Positions 41,955 through 54,150 of a DNA stretch of 64,000 nt are shown here, piece by piece. Position numbers and translations under genes: made by a program. The notes beneath the pieces were generated by a model that was not told the DNA's origin, ran no database searches, and worked only from the letters and a program-made list of their open reading frames with translations. The stretch's first letter is position 1. Every line of letters begins with the position of its first letter. Source of the DNA: Tridacna crocea (Eukaryota; Mollusca; Bivalvia; Cardiida; Cardiidae); the NCBI GenBank assembly GCA_943736015.1, contig OX031069.1:40334728-40398727 (forward strand), written 5' to 3'.

Positions 41955-42697
41955 TTAACACTAGCTTTTTTTTCTATTTCAAAGCCATGGGGGTGGAGAT
42001 ATCTCCTTGTCATACAGAATAGATTCAAGATATAGAGGATATTTGTTTTTTTCGGTGTAAGATCGAAATTTATTTCATCTCGTGGACACCATCGGTAATA
42101 TTTTCACTCGTGGCTGCGAAATTTATTTCATCTCGTGGACACCATCGGTAATATTTTCACTCGTGGCGCTGCGAAATTTATTTCATCTCGTGGACACCAT
42201 CGGTAATATTTTCACTCGTGGCGCAGGCCACGAGTGAAAATATTACCGATGGTGTCCACGAGATGAAATAAATTTCGATCTTTCACCGAAAATGAAATAA
42301 ATTTCGATCTTTCACCGAAAAAAACAAATATTCTATTTATTTTATGCTTTTAACCCTTTCTGGGAGGAGCTTTATCAAAATTCGGTAGAGTTCTTTTCCC
42401 TTATTCCCCGTGGCGTACCCCTCCCGCTCAACGTTACGTCAAGCGCGTGAAATGTAAGGTATATGACGTCATATTTCCTATCTGGTTGTTAGGCACGCGC
42501 AATTTACCTAGGCAACAAGAACGTGAAAATCGGTATTTTCACTGGTGATACCAGTGTAAGATCGAAAAATATTTTCACTGCTATTTCTCGATATCCTACC
42601 GGAAAGCATGAAATAAAGCGCGATTAATGCAGTCTGATCTTGATAGACACTGTCTGCAACAGGTTTGTGAGTCGCGCTTAGAATCCTTTGGGTTAAT
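41955..42697 (+). mobile_element. Family B MITE split by a family F element
   Basis: The left half has TTTCTATTTCAAAGCCATG, GAGATATCTCCTTGTCATAC, AGATTCAAGAT; the right half (42619-42697) has TGCAGTCTGATCTTGATAG, ACACTGTCTGCAACAGG, GTGAGTCGCGCTTAG and GGGTTAA. F occupies the middle of the hairpin. Confidence 0.85.
42016..42616 (+). mobile_element. Family F element with triplicated foldback arm
   Basis: TAGAGGATATTTGTTTTTTT start. Three tandem copies of GAAATTTATTTCATCTCGTG plus GACACCATCGGTAATATTTT (about 58 bp each) precede the reverse arm, which also carries a short duplicated GAAATAAATTTCGATC. Unique part with TGACGTCA at 42464-42471; ends GGAAAGCATGAAATAA. Confidence 0.9.
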
Positions 42698-42729
42698 GCA
42701 CACTCATTGAATTGCCTGCGCCTTAGAAA

Positions 42730-45700
42730 ATCATTTGGCAAAATATTTTCTCCGATTCAATTGCCTTGGATGCAAGTCTACGGCTGTGGCAGTAAAATTG
42801 TTCTCGCAGAGTACAGTTACGCTCCTCAATATGCTTCCACCTCACATATCCATGGAAGAAAGCAAACTGAACCATCTCATCTCTCAGTTACACACTCCTT
42901 TTCGTTTAGCTGGTGATTTCAATGGGAACAGTACCACCTGGGGCTGTGATAATAATAACCATATGGGTCTTTACTTGTAAAAACTTATCTTTCACTTTTA
43001 CATGACACCAATTCAAAAACATATCTACATCTTAGCACTGGCACTTATTATTCTCTCGATCTTTCTTTATATAGTCCAGCCATACTTAAAGTTGATCTTA
43101 GTGGTAGTGACCACTTTCCAACCTTCATTCCATCTTAACAACCATCATTTGAACGTTCAAAGAAATGGGAACTTTCGAAAGCTATTTTGGAAAAGCTTGA
43201 GCTATTTTGTGAGCAAATAATCATCCGTGATAAACTTGAGGATTGTGAACCCATCATTACAGATTGATGCTGCTAAGAAGTCTGTCCCTCGGACCTCGAC
43301 ATTAAACAGGCCATTGCATTGATGCAAGAAAAGAGGCTCTGAGAAAGTTTAACGGGAGATCCACTTTGAAAATCTTTCACATTTCTACATTTCAAGGACA
43401 AAAGCACGTCTTACCATAAAGAACAATAAACGGAAGTCTTAATGGCAATATGACTTCATTTTAAAAAGGTCTGGGACATGATCCATAAAATAAATGGCAA
43501 AGGTTCTTCTCCCGTCAACCACCTAAACATCAATTACTAAAGAACTAGACACTCTTCTTGATATTCAAGATGCCTTAGCAATACTCTTGCATAAAAATAA
43601 AAATCTTCTGAAAACTGGTCTAAACAATTCCAGAAGAATATGGCCAAAGAGGAAAAGAAGAAACTGAACTTCAAATCAGACAACAAAACCTCTACTATAA
43701 AATATTAGTCTGAAAGAACTGAAGTCTGATTTTAGCAAAGCCCATGATTCTTGTCAAAGCTGAGACAAAGTTCACTATCAATGACTGAAGCACTTGCCAT
43801 TCACATATCTTACCGTTTTATTCGATATTTTAATGATTATAAATTTAATTCTGGCAGTCTTGAGACCTCTCTCCTTGAGACAGGCGCTGGTTCTTAGAAA
43901 GCCACAACCTTATTGTTGATTTTCAGAGTTGTTTTCGCCGCAAGAGAAGAACAATTGATCACCGTATCCCCATGGAAACTTTCGAGAAGCATTTATTAAA
44001 AAACAACATGACGAGCAGAGTCTGTATTCTTCGACCTTGAAAGTGCTTAGAACAGGAAATGGATGTATCACGGGGTCGTATTCTATCTGTTACTCTTCTC
44101 ATCAGTTACATCAACAGCATTGTAAAAGCTATAAACCCAAAAGTATACTGCTTTCTATGTGTAGACGACTTTGTCATGTATTTCAGGGCTAGAAGCACGA
44201 ACACCCTAGAGAGACAACTACAGCAATGTTTCAATAAACTCTAGTCTTAGTCTGATGAAAATGGTTTAAAGTTTTCAACAACCAAAAAACAAAGTGAATG
44301 CACTTTTGTAACCTTCACAATCCAAACCCTAATCCCTACTTGAACAAAAACACGCAACGCATTGATGCTGTCCGTGAATTTAAATTTCTCCATGTCACTT
44401 TTGACTCAAAGCTTTCATTTATTCCAGACATCAATGTACTCAAAAAGAAAGGTAAAAAGGCCCTAAATCTTCTCAAAGTTGTCGCCCATTCTGATTGGGA
44501 ATCTAATTAAAATGTTCTACGCTTATATCGTTCTATTGTCCTCTCCAAATTGGACATGGATTCATTGTCTATCGATCAGCTCTTTATTTTATCCATAATG
44601 AAGGCTTAGGTCTTGGCCTTTGAACATTTAGAATTTCTCCGATTAATAGCATGTATGTTGAGACTAACGAACCATTACTTCTTGCAAGAAGGCAAAAGTT
44701 GACCCTTCTAGACCCTTTAAAACTTTAATCTTCATAATCGTATTTATAAGATTGTTTTAACTCTCACCATAAACGTCTATTTGAAAGGAAATCCAATGCA
44801 ATACCCCCTTTTGGTATTCACATGGAGCCTCACATAAGTAATCTTAATGTGCATTTGGATAATATTGCTCAACATAAAATTCCAGAAATTTCACGGTGGA
44901 CAGTGGGAACAGCAGAATTTCGTTTTGACCTCACTTCTGATAAGTAAACAGAAACAGACCAAAGCACATTTAGAGTCTGATACAACGAGAACAATGAACA
45001 TTACTTCTCTTTCAAGCCCGTTTACACGGATTGTTCCAAAGATGGTGGCTGAGCCCCGGAAGCTCAGACTGTAAAGTGCAGGTCTGACAGTTGTTTCAAC
45101 GATTATGTTGGGAAGAAAATTGTGCGAAGTTCTGGTAAAAGAGACCCTAGGAACGCATAGATAGGTGCACTGTCCGCCGCAATATAACTGAAATAATGTT
45201 GAAAACGGCGTTTAACCCATACGTTTTAAAGATGGTGATACAGCTACAGCTGTATACGGAAGTAAAATTGAAATAATTATGTCGCCTTCCTAATAAGTCG
45301 TCCGTCACTTTCGGCAGAAGTGAAAGCAAGTGACCTGGTCCTTGATCTAGTTGAGCAGTCTGAATCTACATGATTCGTGGTCTTTTTTGTTTCATGTTCC
45401 TCACCCTTGCATTTGCACAACAAGAAACTTGAGAATGTATCTGTCAGCGATGTCCTTTAACGCATTTCAGTTTTGGTTCAGTCTAAACAACTTCAGTCTT
45501 CTGCTGGATCCCCTATCCCAGGGACAAAAGGGGCAATGAAAAGGCTGAGGTACCTACCATGTCAGCATTGTCCCTTTCCCAATCCATTAAAAAGTTTCAT
45601 GAAAAGATTTTAAACCTGTTGTAACCTATATCCAATCTTCTTGGCAATAACAACGGGATGCTAACATGTTTAACAAGTAACTTTCAGTTAACCCGGTCAT

Positions 45701-45900
45701 ATGTGAATGGTACCCAGGTCCACTCACCGAGGGGAAGGAAAAGTTGGACGCACACGTTTAACACATGCTTCTTTCAACTCGTTCCTTACATTTTAGTGTT
45801 GACAGCATGAGAGCTCTCTTTGATTCTGTCAACACAGGCATTCATTGGACTTTACATAAAACTATGATATTGTTTTAAAACTTCCTATTCCTATTTAGTC
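42730..45900 (+). pseudogene. Degenerate Jockey-like LINE (EN, RT, RNase H)
   Basis: LINE ORF2 proteins nick target DNA and reverse transcribe their own RNA. The fragments lie in family order but in several frames with many stops. Endonuclease: FRLAGDFNGNSTTWGC (about 42900-42950) with the GDFN motif, then SGSDHFPTFI (about 43100-43130), the SDH motif. Reverse transcriptase: FQSCFRRKRRTIDHRI plus PMETF (43921-43983), GRILSVTLLISYINSIVKAI, CVDDFVMYF (VDD at 44161-44169), the catalytic YxDD-like motif. Thumb/connection: FDSKLSFIPDINVLKKK and LNLLKVVAHSDW (44400-44500), ISPINSMYVETNEPLLLARR. RNase H: YTDCSKDG (about 45024), interrupted by a SINE, resuming FKDGDTATAVYGSK. Near the 3' end, FSVDSMRALFDSVNTG resembles the family's terminal segment. 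No 5' end or gag-like ORF1 was found, and the 3' end is unclear. Certainly inactive. Jockey-clade placement rests on motif wording and RNase H; a related RNase H-bearing LINE clade is possible. Confidence 0.85.
45048..45227 (+). mobile_element. SINE inserted in the LINE RNase H region
   Basis: Head CCCCGGAAGCTCAGACTGTA, short body AGACCCTAGGAACGCATAG, tail AACGGCGTTTAACCCA. Target duplication AAAGATGGTG at 45038-45047 and 45228-45237. About 180 bp, shorter than the 300-bp copies elsewhere, so internally deleted. Confidence 0.9.
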
Positions 45901-47163
45901 TTTTTCTTCCTATCACTGCATACCATCTATTCTGTTTCCTTTACAGAATCATTTTATTATAAATCTTTCATTAAAATATTTTACATCCGATTTATATCAT
46001 TTTTTTTTTTTCACTTTATATTTTATCTTAATGATATATGATTTTGCGTGTAAATCAGTGAATATTTTTTTCTAATTCTATAAAAGGTCACTTTAGTTTA
46101 GTCGCTGGTACTTGAAAATACAAGATCGTCTGTTTGGAAATTTCATCCGGATACTGTATATAGTTGCAAACATTCAAATAGAGAAGTTTTATCAAATACA
46201 AATAATTCTAGCAAAACTATTGCCAAGGACTGCTCAAGGCATACCAGTTCTCAATAATCCTTAAAACACGTGAAAAAACCCGTTTGCCTGTCTGCCTACC
46301 TGTCCGTCCGACCGTCTGTCTTTCAAGAACACAGTGGTTCCAGCTTAGAAATGGGACTTTCTTTAAACCTTTAAGCTGCAAACAAAATTCACAGTAAGAT
46401 TATTACAAGATCTATCTCATTATGGTTTGCACGACAACACGACACGATAAAACAGCCATATATTGAGCTAACGACGTCGGCTTGCGAAACGCTTTTATTG
46501 TCCCATTACGTTACAGATGGCTCATGTGGATTTCAACTTTATAGACATTTTCTACATTAGATGTCTTTTCCCATCTTTTTTTTTCCTTGCAGCGGACCAC
46601 TTCAAAATACATCATGGTCGCAGTATTTTTCTCGTTATTGGTTCTTTTTTTTTTTTGTATTGCAATTTTTTTTTCTACTAACTCATGTCATTCATAAACT
46701 TGATACTACAACAGAACAGATTATTTGAATAAAATTGCCCTTACTGTCGACAAACGTTATCATTTTGGATGATTTATATGGAATGCTATAGTCTGATAAA
46801 GAGTTAATAACTTAGACTGCTATGTCGGGGAAACTGATTATGTATTAGAAAAATGTTTATTTGTCGCAGATTAAAAACTGTTTGGCGAAGTTGTCTTGTG
46901 TGCATGTTATCTCAGAGGACATTGTACATGTAAGTCTAGACTTTGGCTTGAGTCTGATTAAATCTATCTACAAAAGCAAGATCTTCATTTCTCGGAAAAA
47001 AGGAAATATACGAGGTGGCTCCATCTTATATGCACTTTTTACTTGGTTTTAAAATTGCATTTTTTTTTTTGCCAGGGACTAACCTGTGAACTTAACAATT
47101 GTCAAATTGGCGGATTGTCATCTTCACAGTGAGTTCCATATTTTTACATGGCGTGATTTAGAT
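45901..47163. other. Unassigned AT-rich sequence
   Basis: Contains a degenerate CTGT/CCGT simple repeat at about 46285-46325 and T runs near 46000, 46577, 46648 and 47060. The first part may be LINE 3' UTR. No gene. Confidence 0.4.
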
Positions 47164-47369
47164 TTAACCCTTAAAGTGCTGAATTAAAACAAGGGACATT
47201 TTGAAACATCTGTAATATATTGTTGTACCAAAGTTATTTTGGCCAGAATATGTAACAAAATAGTGGACAGTGTAGATCTGAGATCAGACTGCACGTTCTG
47301 TGCAGTCTGATCTTATTCTACACTGTCCACAAAAACAAGTAAAGGCGGTTCCAGCGCTTGAAAGGTTAA
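47164..47369 (+). mobile_element. Intact family B MITE with TTAA at both ends
   Basis: TTAA 47164-47167 and 47366-47369. Outer TIRs TTAACCCTTAAAGTGCTG and CAGCGCTTGAAAGGTTAA match over 18 bases with three mismatches. Inner hairpin TGGACAGTGTAGATCTGAGA with its complement around GCACGTTCTGTGC. 206 bp. Confidence 0.9.
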
Positions 47370-48585
47370 CATAATAGCATTATTACTGTGTTCTTTACAG
47401 CAAAGCACTATTCTTTGGCTTTTTGGTGTGTGGCGGAGGGGAAGGGGGGGTATGGGGGGCGGCGAGGCGTGTTTGCCAGGCATGTACAGGCGCATCAACC
47501 GGTTAACACTGTATGTGAAACCAAAACTACATATCGTGTTAATCTGTTGTTTTTTAATTAATTAAACCACCAACATCTAGTTCTATTTACCTTTGTTGTT
47601 CTGGTGGTTTTCTTTTATTCTAGATTCTCTCTAGTGTAGCCACAGGCCTCACATGTTTATGTTCATAAATTTCGTTCAGCGCAAAGTAATAATCGGTACG
47701 ATTCTTGAATTGTCCTGATCAAAGTAAGACTTTCCACTTTGTTGCACTATGCTACAATTATACAGGTACAATTCTGAAATTGCACAAGGGATTTTAGAAG
47801 CAAAAAGACCAATCGATTTCCTTTTCCCAGAAATTTCGATATCAATTTTTCTTTTATCACCAGAATATTGAAATTTAGCCATGAGCTCTATTAAGCTTTT
47901 TCCTTGGTCTATGATTTGCCTCCATAATAACTGAGTGTGGCTCTAAGATCAAGAATAAACGAAAATCGGGATATAACTTAAACTGGAGATGCGCTTTCAC
48001 CATGTCCCCACTATACAAGGTGAATTTATTTCTCTTATATGAAAAAACGCTGCTGCTAACAATAAGGTACATGAGTAAATTATCTTGTCTCCTACTACAG
48101 ACAACCTGACCAACACCAATTAATGTAAACAGCGTCTTTACTTTATAAGATAAAATTCTCAATGTGTCCACTATTCACAAATTGCGCAGGAGCAGTCCTA
48201 GAAATGCACTGTGCATATAGGAAAGAGAAAGCCTTACAGTATGCAACCGGAAATTCTCACTTTGGACTCTAGACTTGTGCTTTGCGCAGAACATATTTTA
48301 GAAGCCTGGTTTTTTTTAATCAATATACTGCAATTGGAAGATACATACTAAAAAAGAATAAGCCTTAATGTTTATTGTCATTTACTACATTAAAGTGTCA
48401 GTAATTCTACCTTTGACATCAGAGACTTCGACAAAGTTCCGCTGTGGATTTTCAACTAACAACTGAGCGCTATTGATTGATTAATTGCATTATACTCAGT
48501 GCAACCCAACCACTTGCAGTATGGTACGTGGTGATGTGATTTTCATGGGTGAATTGGTCCACGATAAGTGACTCTTACTACATGG
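47370..48585. other. Unassigned sequence
   Basis: A 98-residue minus frame at 47875-48171 and a 68-residue frame beside it have no recognisable motif. No repeat family identified. Confidence 0.4.
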
Positions 48586-48589
48586 CCTG

Positions 48590-48812
48590 CTTCACGCAAA
48601 AAAGGAGCTTTCGGACATTTGCGTAAGGTGTCGTCTTGGACCAGTCTGTGCAGTCCGAAACGGCACTTTCCGATCATGTGCGATTTTCTGTTTCACGCGA
48701 GTATTCTATTGATGTAAACTGCCTGCGCGGACTGCGCAGAAAGATCCAAGACGACATTTTACGCAAATGTCCGAAAGCCTCTTTTCGCATATTCCAGACC
48801 AAATATATAGAC
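48590..48812. mobile_element. Family C composite foldback, copy 2
   Basis: CACGCAAAAAAGGAGCTTTC plus GGACATTTGCG pairs with CGCAAATGTCCGAAAGCCTC plus TTTTCGC. Inner GTGTCGTCTTGGACCAGTC and GATCCAAGACGACATTTTAC. Confidence 0.8.
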
Positions 48813-49148
48813 TGCATCCAAAGCGTACATGGGTTTCACCATAAAGTCTAAATATAACAGTCAGTTCTTTGGGAATGAAAGTTGCTTTCAAAATTGGTAT
48901 CATAGTACCATGAAACTTTAAGCTAGTTTATGTCTTTCTCTAATTTCTTTATATGGTAATATGCTACTTCTCTTTGTCATAAGTTGGTTTTTAGATTGGG
49001 AAAATATGTGGCAGTTCAGTAGAAAAAGAAAAGAGATACGTGTTATATACCTCCTTTGTCCTTGATGTGTTAAATAGAGGTCCTAAAGAATTTGTGAAAG
49101 TTTTTTGCGATATCTTATCCGATAGGCAAAATCATGATACTTTCCTAA
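48813..49148. other. Unassigned sequence
   Basis: No gene or repeat recognised. Confidence 0.4.
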
Positions 49149-49255
49149 TGTAATTCTACTTGAACAAAATTCCTATCAAGCCGTTGGCTGCTACGCCATA
49201 TGTCTAAGGATGAGAGAGAAAAGGATCCTGTCTCAATAAAGATAGTCAAAAATGG
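49149..49255 (-). repeat. SINE body fragment
   Basis: AAGCCGTTGGCTGCTACGCC, GGATGAGAGAGAAAAGGATC, CTGTCTCAATAAAGATAG correspond to the body of the SINE at 9429-9733. No tRNA head. Confidence 0.55.
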
Positions 49256-49319
49256 ACGGATAGAATACATAGTGATAAAGAATTTGAAATATTTAAAACC
49301 CTACATTTTCGCTTGTCAC

Positions 49320-50290
49320 CTGCTTTATGTTGGCGTTTAGCGCAGAAAAATCCATACAGTCTAAAACAGATGAGAACAGTTGCCAAAGTTATCTGTTAAA
49401 AGAGGGAACATTTGAAATGTCCAAATTGTGATCACAATACCTATGATAAAAAAAATCAGCCATATACTATTTGAATGTACTGATAAAGCAGTCTTGACAA
49501 CAAAAAAAGATTATATCTCTTATATCAAGGATCATATTTCAATAGATCTTCATAATTATATGATACATATTAGCCCAGTACTTTTCATAAAGTATTTACT
49601 ATGCTTCATGGATGAAAACATTAAGTCTCTTTTATCCGCAGATAACTACGCAAAGTTCATGTTCGCAAACGCATGTCTTCTGTATACAAACTACACGTAG
49701 TTAGAACGACATAAAGATGTTTATTTAAACTGAAAATTTGGCTACTAGAGCGATTCCATTTCGCCGGAACAGCTCTCCGTAGATATAATCCAACATATTT
49801 GAACATCAAGTGTTATATTTTGTACAAAGATTTTTTTTCTCCTTTCTGTAATTATAAATGCTTTGGTAAATGTATGACAACCCTTCTGTTCACACTATCC
49901 TATATTCTTCCTCTTCCATGTGCTTTCACCCCCCCCCCCCCTTTCATCCATGCTACCCATCCGCTTCTTTTCCTCCTATCTCTCCTTTGTCATTTTTACT
50001 CATCTGCTTCATATTCTCATTCTTCTCTTTCTTATTTTTCTCTTTCCTCTGTCCCGGTGCCCTGTCTGTCGGCCTGTCGGTCAGTCTGTCTGTGTCTGTA
50101 TCTTTGTTTCTGTCTGTCTCTCGCTGTCTGTCTCGGCCCCCCTTTTTTTTCTCAAACCTTTTTCTAACTTCATTTAAAGATTGCTATTGTTAATTTTCTT
50201 TTCTTTTTCTCTAAATTTTGTTTGTATTGTACATGAACTCTTCAAAAAATGGAGGAATAAAAAGAAATAATAATAATAATAATGGTTGAT
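49320..50290 (+). mobile_element. 3' remnant of a second LINE
   Basis: KCPNCDHNTYDKK (about 49418) and, one frame away, KISHILFECTDKAVL (from 49441) give the CPxC...H..FEC layout of the zinc-knuckle that closes many LINE ORF2 proteins (RVT zf). The frame runs to the stop at 49700. Then comes a 3' UTR with a pyrimidine-rich block at 49905-50160 and an AATAATAATAATAAT tail at 50266-50284. The whole reading order supports a truncated LINE; the clade is unknown. Confidence 0.6.
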
Positions 50291-50679
50291 TTCTAGCCCA
50301 GTACCTCACCGAATGAGCGACCGGACTCAGCTTACAGATCCCTACAAATGAATCAGTCAAGTACAGCTGCTACATGTTCTTTGATACCAAATATGAATTA
50401 ATCACCTGTTTAAAACATTACCTAAACATCAATAGATTAAACCTTATTAAATGTATTGCTTAGCTGTATCATACACAGGTCGGCATTGACATAATTTGCG
50501 GGCTGGTTATAGCTGTAAACTATTGGTATAGAACGTTTGACTGATCTATTATCAAAAGTCATCTGTATAGTTCAACACTTAGTCAAATTGATGCCCACAA
50601 CTTGGTTGTAAGTTCTTCACCACTGTACTTTTCTTTATATTCATATTGTGAAGTAGGACGTGCTTTCACGAAAAACCAA

Positions 50680-50895
50680 ACTCTTTACCAAATGACAAAA
50701 TTTTCGACTTGTCCATATTAAAAGCATTTGCAGGCAAAAAAAAAAAAAATCAAATAAGCATGACTCAAAAATTGAAACTTGGCTTTAAAAAATTATAAAA
50801 TATTGTCGGAAAAGAACAAAATGCTGATTACCGCAGAATAACTCTTTTTCTTATATGTGGATTTACAAAGTCCACTGGACGGGGTTAAAAGTGGT
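50680..50895 (-). mobile_element. Degenerate reversed family A MITE
   Basis: CTCTTTACCAAATGACAAAA, TTTCGACTTGTCCATATTAA, AAATATTGTCGGAAAAGAAC, GACGGGGTTAAAAGTGGTA. The hairpin is largely lost. Confidence 0.65.
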
Positions 50896-53045
50896 ATTTC
50901 ATGCTAATTTGTCCATAATGTGATTGACACCCCTATATACAAGAACGGACAGTGCTTCGTTCCCAGGCATAAAATGGGTCTAAAATATTTCATTATATAG
51001 TAAAAGACATCAAGCAATACATGCTTATAACACTGCAGCAGTTGTTGTTGATAATATTTGAATGACAAATACAAATGAATGTTGAGCAGATACAACCGTT
51101 ATCTATACTATGATGAAAAAGAAACGCTTGGTATCATACGAGATATTGAACAAGCTTTGAGTCTCCATATGCAGTCAGTCACTACTTTTTTTCATTTCCT
51201 TTTGGCCAGACTGAAATGAAATTTCGTCAAAATATTCAAAAATTCAGTGGTAAACATGAAATCATAATTTAAAATTCTCAGTCAAGTTGTACACCACTAA
51301 ACTACCTTGAAAGGTTGCCCTGTGTTTCTTTTTCGTCCTAGTATATATCCACATGTATATGTATTTGCATTACGATAGAGAATCCTACCAAACGCAGTCA
51401 GTTGTTAGGTTTCATATGGAACGAAGCTATTGCAGTAAGGAAGAAGTGATGTATTGTAAAAGTATTTTCCATTTAACGCAAGGTTTACAGTTCTACGACA
51501 CCATTACTTCGTGTCTACAACAAAACGTAATTTTTAAGACACAGACAGAACAACCTCTTTAATTCTAAATCGGTACCACCGGTCGGTAGATCATAGGGAT
51601 ATGCACTGTGGTGACCATGCTACGAAAGCAAATATTTCTTGTAGTGTAAATACGATATTTGCTTGGCATGAAGTACTCTCATGTACCATATTAGTTAGCA
51701 TATTGCCAGTTTGGTAAACATGTTGATTTATGTATACGGTGGTGCGAACAACACGCACTTGTTCTGAGAGGTTTTAATTTACAGAGGTTGTGCTAGAAAT
51801 GATAATACGAATCGATCTAAAGGACCTTTTCAAAATTCGATTAGAATCTGGCAGTTGTATTGCTTATAAAAGGTTTTTGTATATATGCAGCTTAGGATGC
51901 TGACACATAATATCATAACATGGACTTGCTCCTATTGTCTCTTTTTTTTTAAAAACAAAATGACAAATGTTTCAATAAGCACCTGTATTAAAGTAACATT
52001 ACTTCTTAGTACAACTCCCCTTTCTTTACGAAAAAGACCTCCTATCCATACGGTTTACTAGTAGACATTTGAGTCTTAAGCTGAGGAAAAGGGATAGAGG
52101 ATCGGGGACATTATATCTAGAGACGAAAATGATCTACGAAAGTTATGAATACCGTAGGTGCGTAACATTCCCTTTGTTTGCTGATTTCCTACTCAAATCA
52201 ATATCAAATGAAATTTACATGCAAATTGTAAATCATTCATTCTATGACACTCGTCCACCACAAATATGCTCAACACGAGGCAAAATATTTCCCTTGTTTT
52301 GCAACACACCACCGACTGACTTATATGTTGTTAGCTCAGCGATTGAATATTTTATAACAACTCTATACATTGTAATGCACCCGGTACGTTTTCTACATTT
52401 TAGCTTACTTCCCATATCACTTCTGTATAATTGTGCACTATTATAATAGGGCCATTAAAGGGTATCTGTTCGGATAGATTTCATCCCCCTACAGGACACT
52501 GTTATTTGGAAATTCTAAGTCTATTTCCACGTGTCGCATCATTCGAAAGTGTTGCGCATCGTTTTTGTTTCTAAATAACGTTTAACACAAGAATTGTCAA
52601 AGATAATCTGCGTATGCGTTCTTTGTCCTCGATAATATTGTACATGTGGCTCTATTTTAGATCGCTGTATTATGTGAGGTATTTTGTTAATGCCCCGACT
52701 TCCGGGATATTTTGTTCCAAACATACATTATTTCAAACTCTCTTGGACTGAAAGCCATTTCATATATATTTTAAGCTTCAGATAAAAACATGGAAGCAGA
52801 GTACCAATCTGTCCATATATTAATATCAAATAATGAGGATAACATCATAAATGTAGGACAAGATCATAGCCAAATTAGAGTCAATAAGACGCGGTTTTTG
52901 TTTGACCTTTGGATGTAATTAAAAAAGTATCAAATAATCTAAGAGGTGTTTCAGGTGTCTCATCACTCATGTGTGTGGAAAGTATTTGAAACTGTTGTAA
53001 TTTTCGTCTGAAGCAAACAGTCTGTAGTTGAGTGTAAGTTCATAG
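50896..53045. other. Unassigned sequence with one 125-residue frame
   Basis: The frame at 52069-52446 (plus) has no domain I recognise and an AT-biased, hydrophobic composition that fits chance. No repeat families detected. The quietest 2 kb in the window. Confidence 0.4.
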
Positions 53046-53400
53046 CCCTGTCACGCTCTGATCCACGGTAAAACTTTAACAATTAAGGCGAAATAGTGTA
53101 CACTTTCTTTATGCGGTGGGCCTAGAAGAGCTAACAAATGCAATGAAAATGAATATTTTTGAATACCTGTCCATTCCGATAATATTAGTAAGCCAATGAA
53201 TACTTGAAAGTAAACAAGAGCAATAAATGCCCAAAAGACATAGACCTTCAACTGTGACCTTGAAAAGGGGAGAAATATTTCCGTGTGCGTCACACTCTCT
53301 TGTTATCCTCAATCATTCTGTGAAGTTTCATCCAATTTGTTTGGTTAGTTTTCGAGTAATCGTTTAGACATTATTCGTTGTGGACAATCCGATTATAATA
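53046..53400. repeat. Possible dispersed mollusc repeat remnant
   Basis: AACTGTGACCTTGAAAAG, GTGAAGTTTCATCCAATTTG and TTTTCGAGTAATCG resemble wording common in mollusc intergenic repeats (recollection only). Confidence 0.35.
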
Positions 53401-53439
53401 TGTATTCTTGCCAGGTAATTAAAATGAATATTACATTTC

Positions 53440-53650
53440 ATCGTGTGATCCATCATCAGACTGCACATTTATGCACCAAACTGCACGTTTTAGTGACTTC
53501 AGTTTCCATGACATCAGTTTTCATTGAATTGCAGCACTCAGAAGGAAATTTATATTTCGTCAGCATACACGATTCTTGAGATTATAAAACAGGAAAATTT
53601 CGCTTAATGCGCTTTGAAAGGGTAAAACTTTGCAGTATAATAAATTCGTT
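53440..53650 (+). repeat. Family T dispersed repeat, copy 1
   Basis: CACCAAACTGCACGTTTTAG, GACATCAGTTTTCATTGAAT, CAGCATACACGATTC, TAAAACAGGAAAATTTCGCT, GGGTAAAACTTTGCAGTAT. Matches 56315-56490 in order. Confidence 0.75.
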
Positions 53651-53657
53651 GTACAGT

Positions 53658-53792
53658 CAGATGGCAGGGGAAATGGAAACTTGTTCACAGCTGTGTCGAA
53701 TCATGTCGCCCCAAGCCTTCAATTGGGGGCAACATGATCCACCACAGCCGTGAACAAATTTCCAAGTCCCCTGCAACCTGACCGTACAACTA
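53658..53792. mobile_element. Long inverted repeat, family S
   Basis: GGCAGGGGAAATGGAAACTT, GTTCACAGCTGTG, ATCATGTCGCCCC pairs with GGGGGCAACATGATCCACCA, CAGCCGTGAACAAATTTCCA, AGTCCCCTGC. About 50-base arms, roughly 12-base loop. Confidence 0.85.
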
Positions 53793-54150
53793 ATATTGTC
53801 CAAAAAATCATCAATAAGCCCCAAAATCATTCCTAATACAAATATTTGTGCTGACTACATAAATGAGAGAAGAGTGTTGTCTGCATTTCTGTCATGCATT
53901 ATACAAAGCAAATATTTACACACAATCAATTTGTCTGAAACCGACTGAGATACACTGTTCCTCCTTTGATATGCAGATATATTACCAAAAGCAATAGTTC
54001 CACTAAAGTCAGCCTTAATCTCAAATAGTAAGGGAACGTGTTTCGTGTATATGAGGGTTATCATTATGCATGTTGCACAGAGTTAATCTAACTGGACAGT
54101 CGAATTGACCTTTCTGTAAATGCAAGTTTGAACATTACGCCCCCCTTAGT
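53793..54150. other. Unassigned sequence
   Basis: No gene or repeat recognised. Confidence 0.4.

Noticed and set aside
42735-42980. Frame considered as an independent gene
   Set aside because: It holds the endonuclease GDFN segment of the LINE and is continuous with its other fragments.
49799-50193. Overlapping frames of 122, 107 and 85 residues
   Set aside because: Low-complexity pyrimidine-rich LINE 3' UTR translated in three frames (Pro/Ser/Phe/Leu only).
52069-52446. 125-residue ORF
   Set aside because: No domain, no second exon and biased AT-rich composition. It fits a chance frame in AT-rich DNA.
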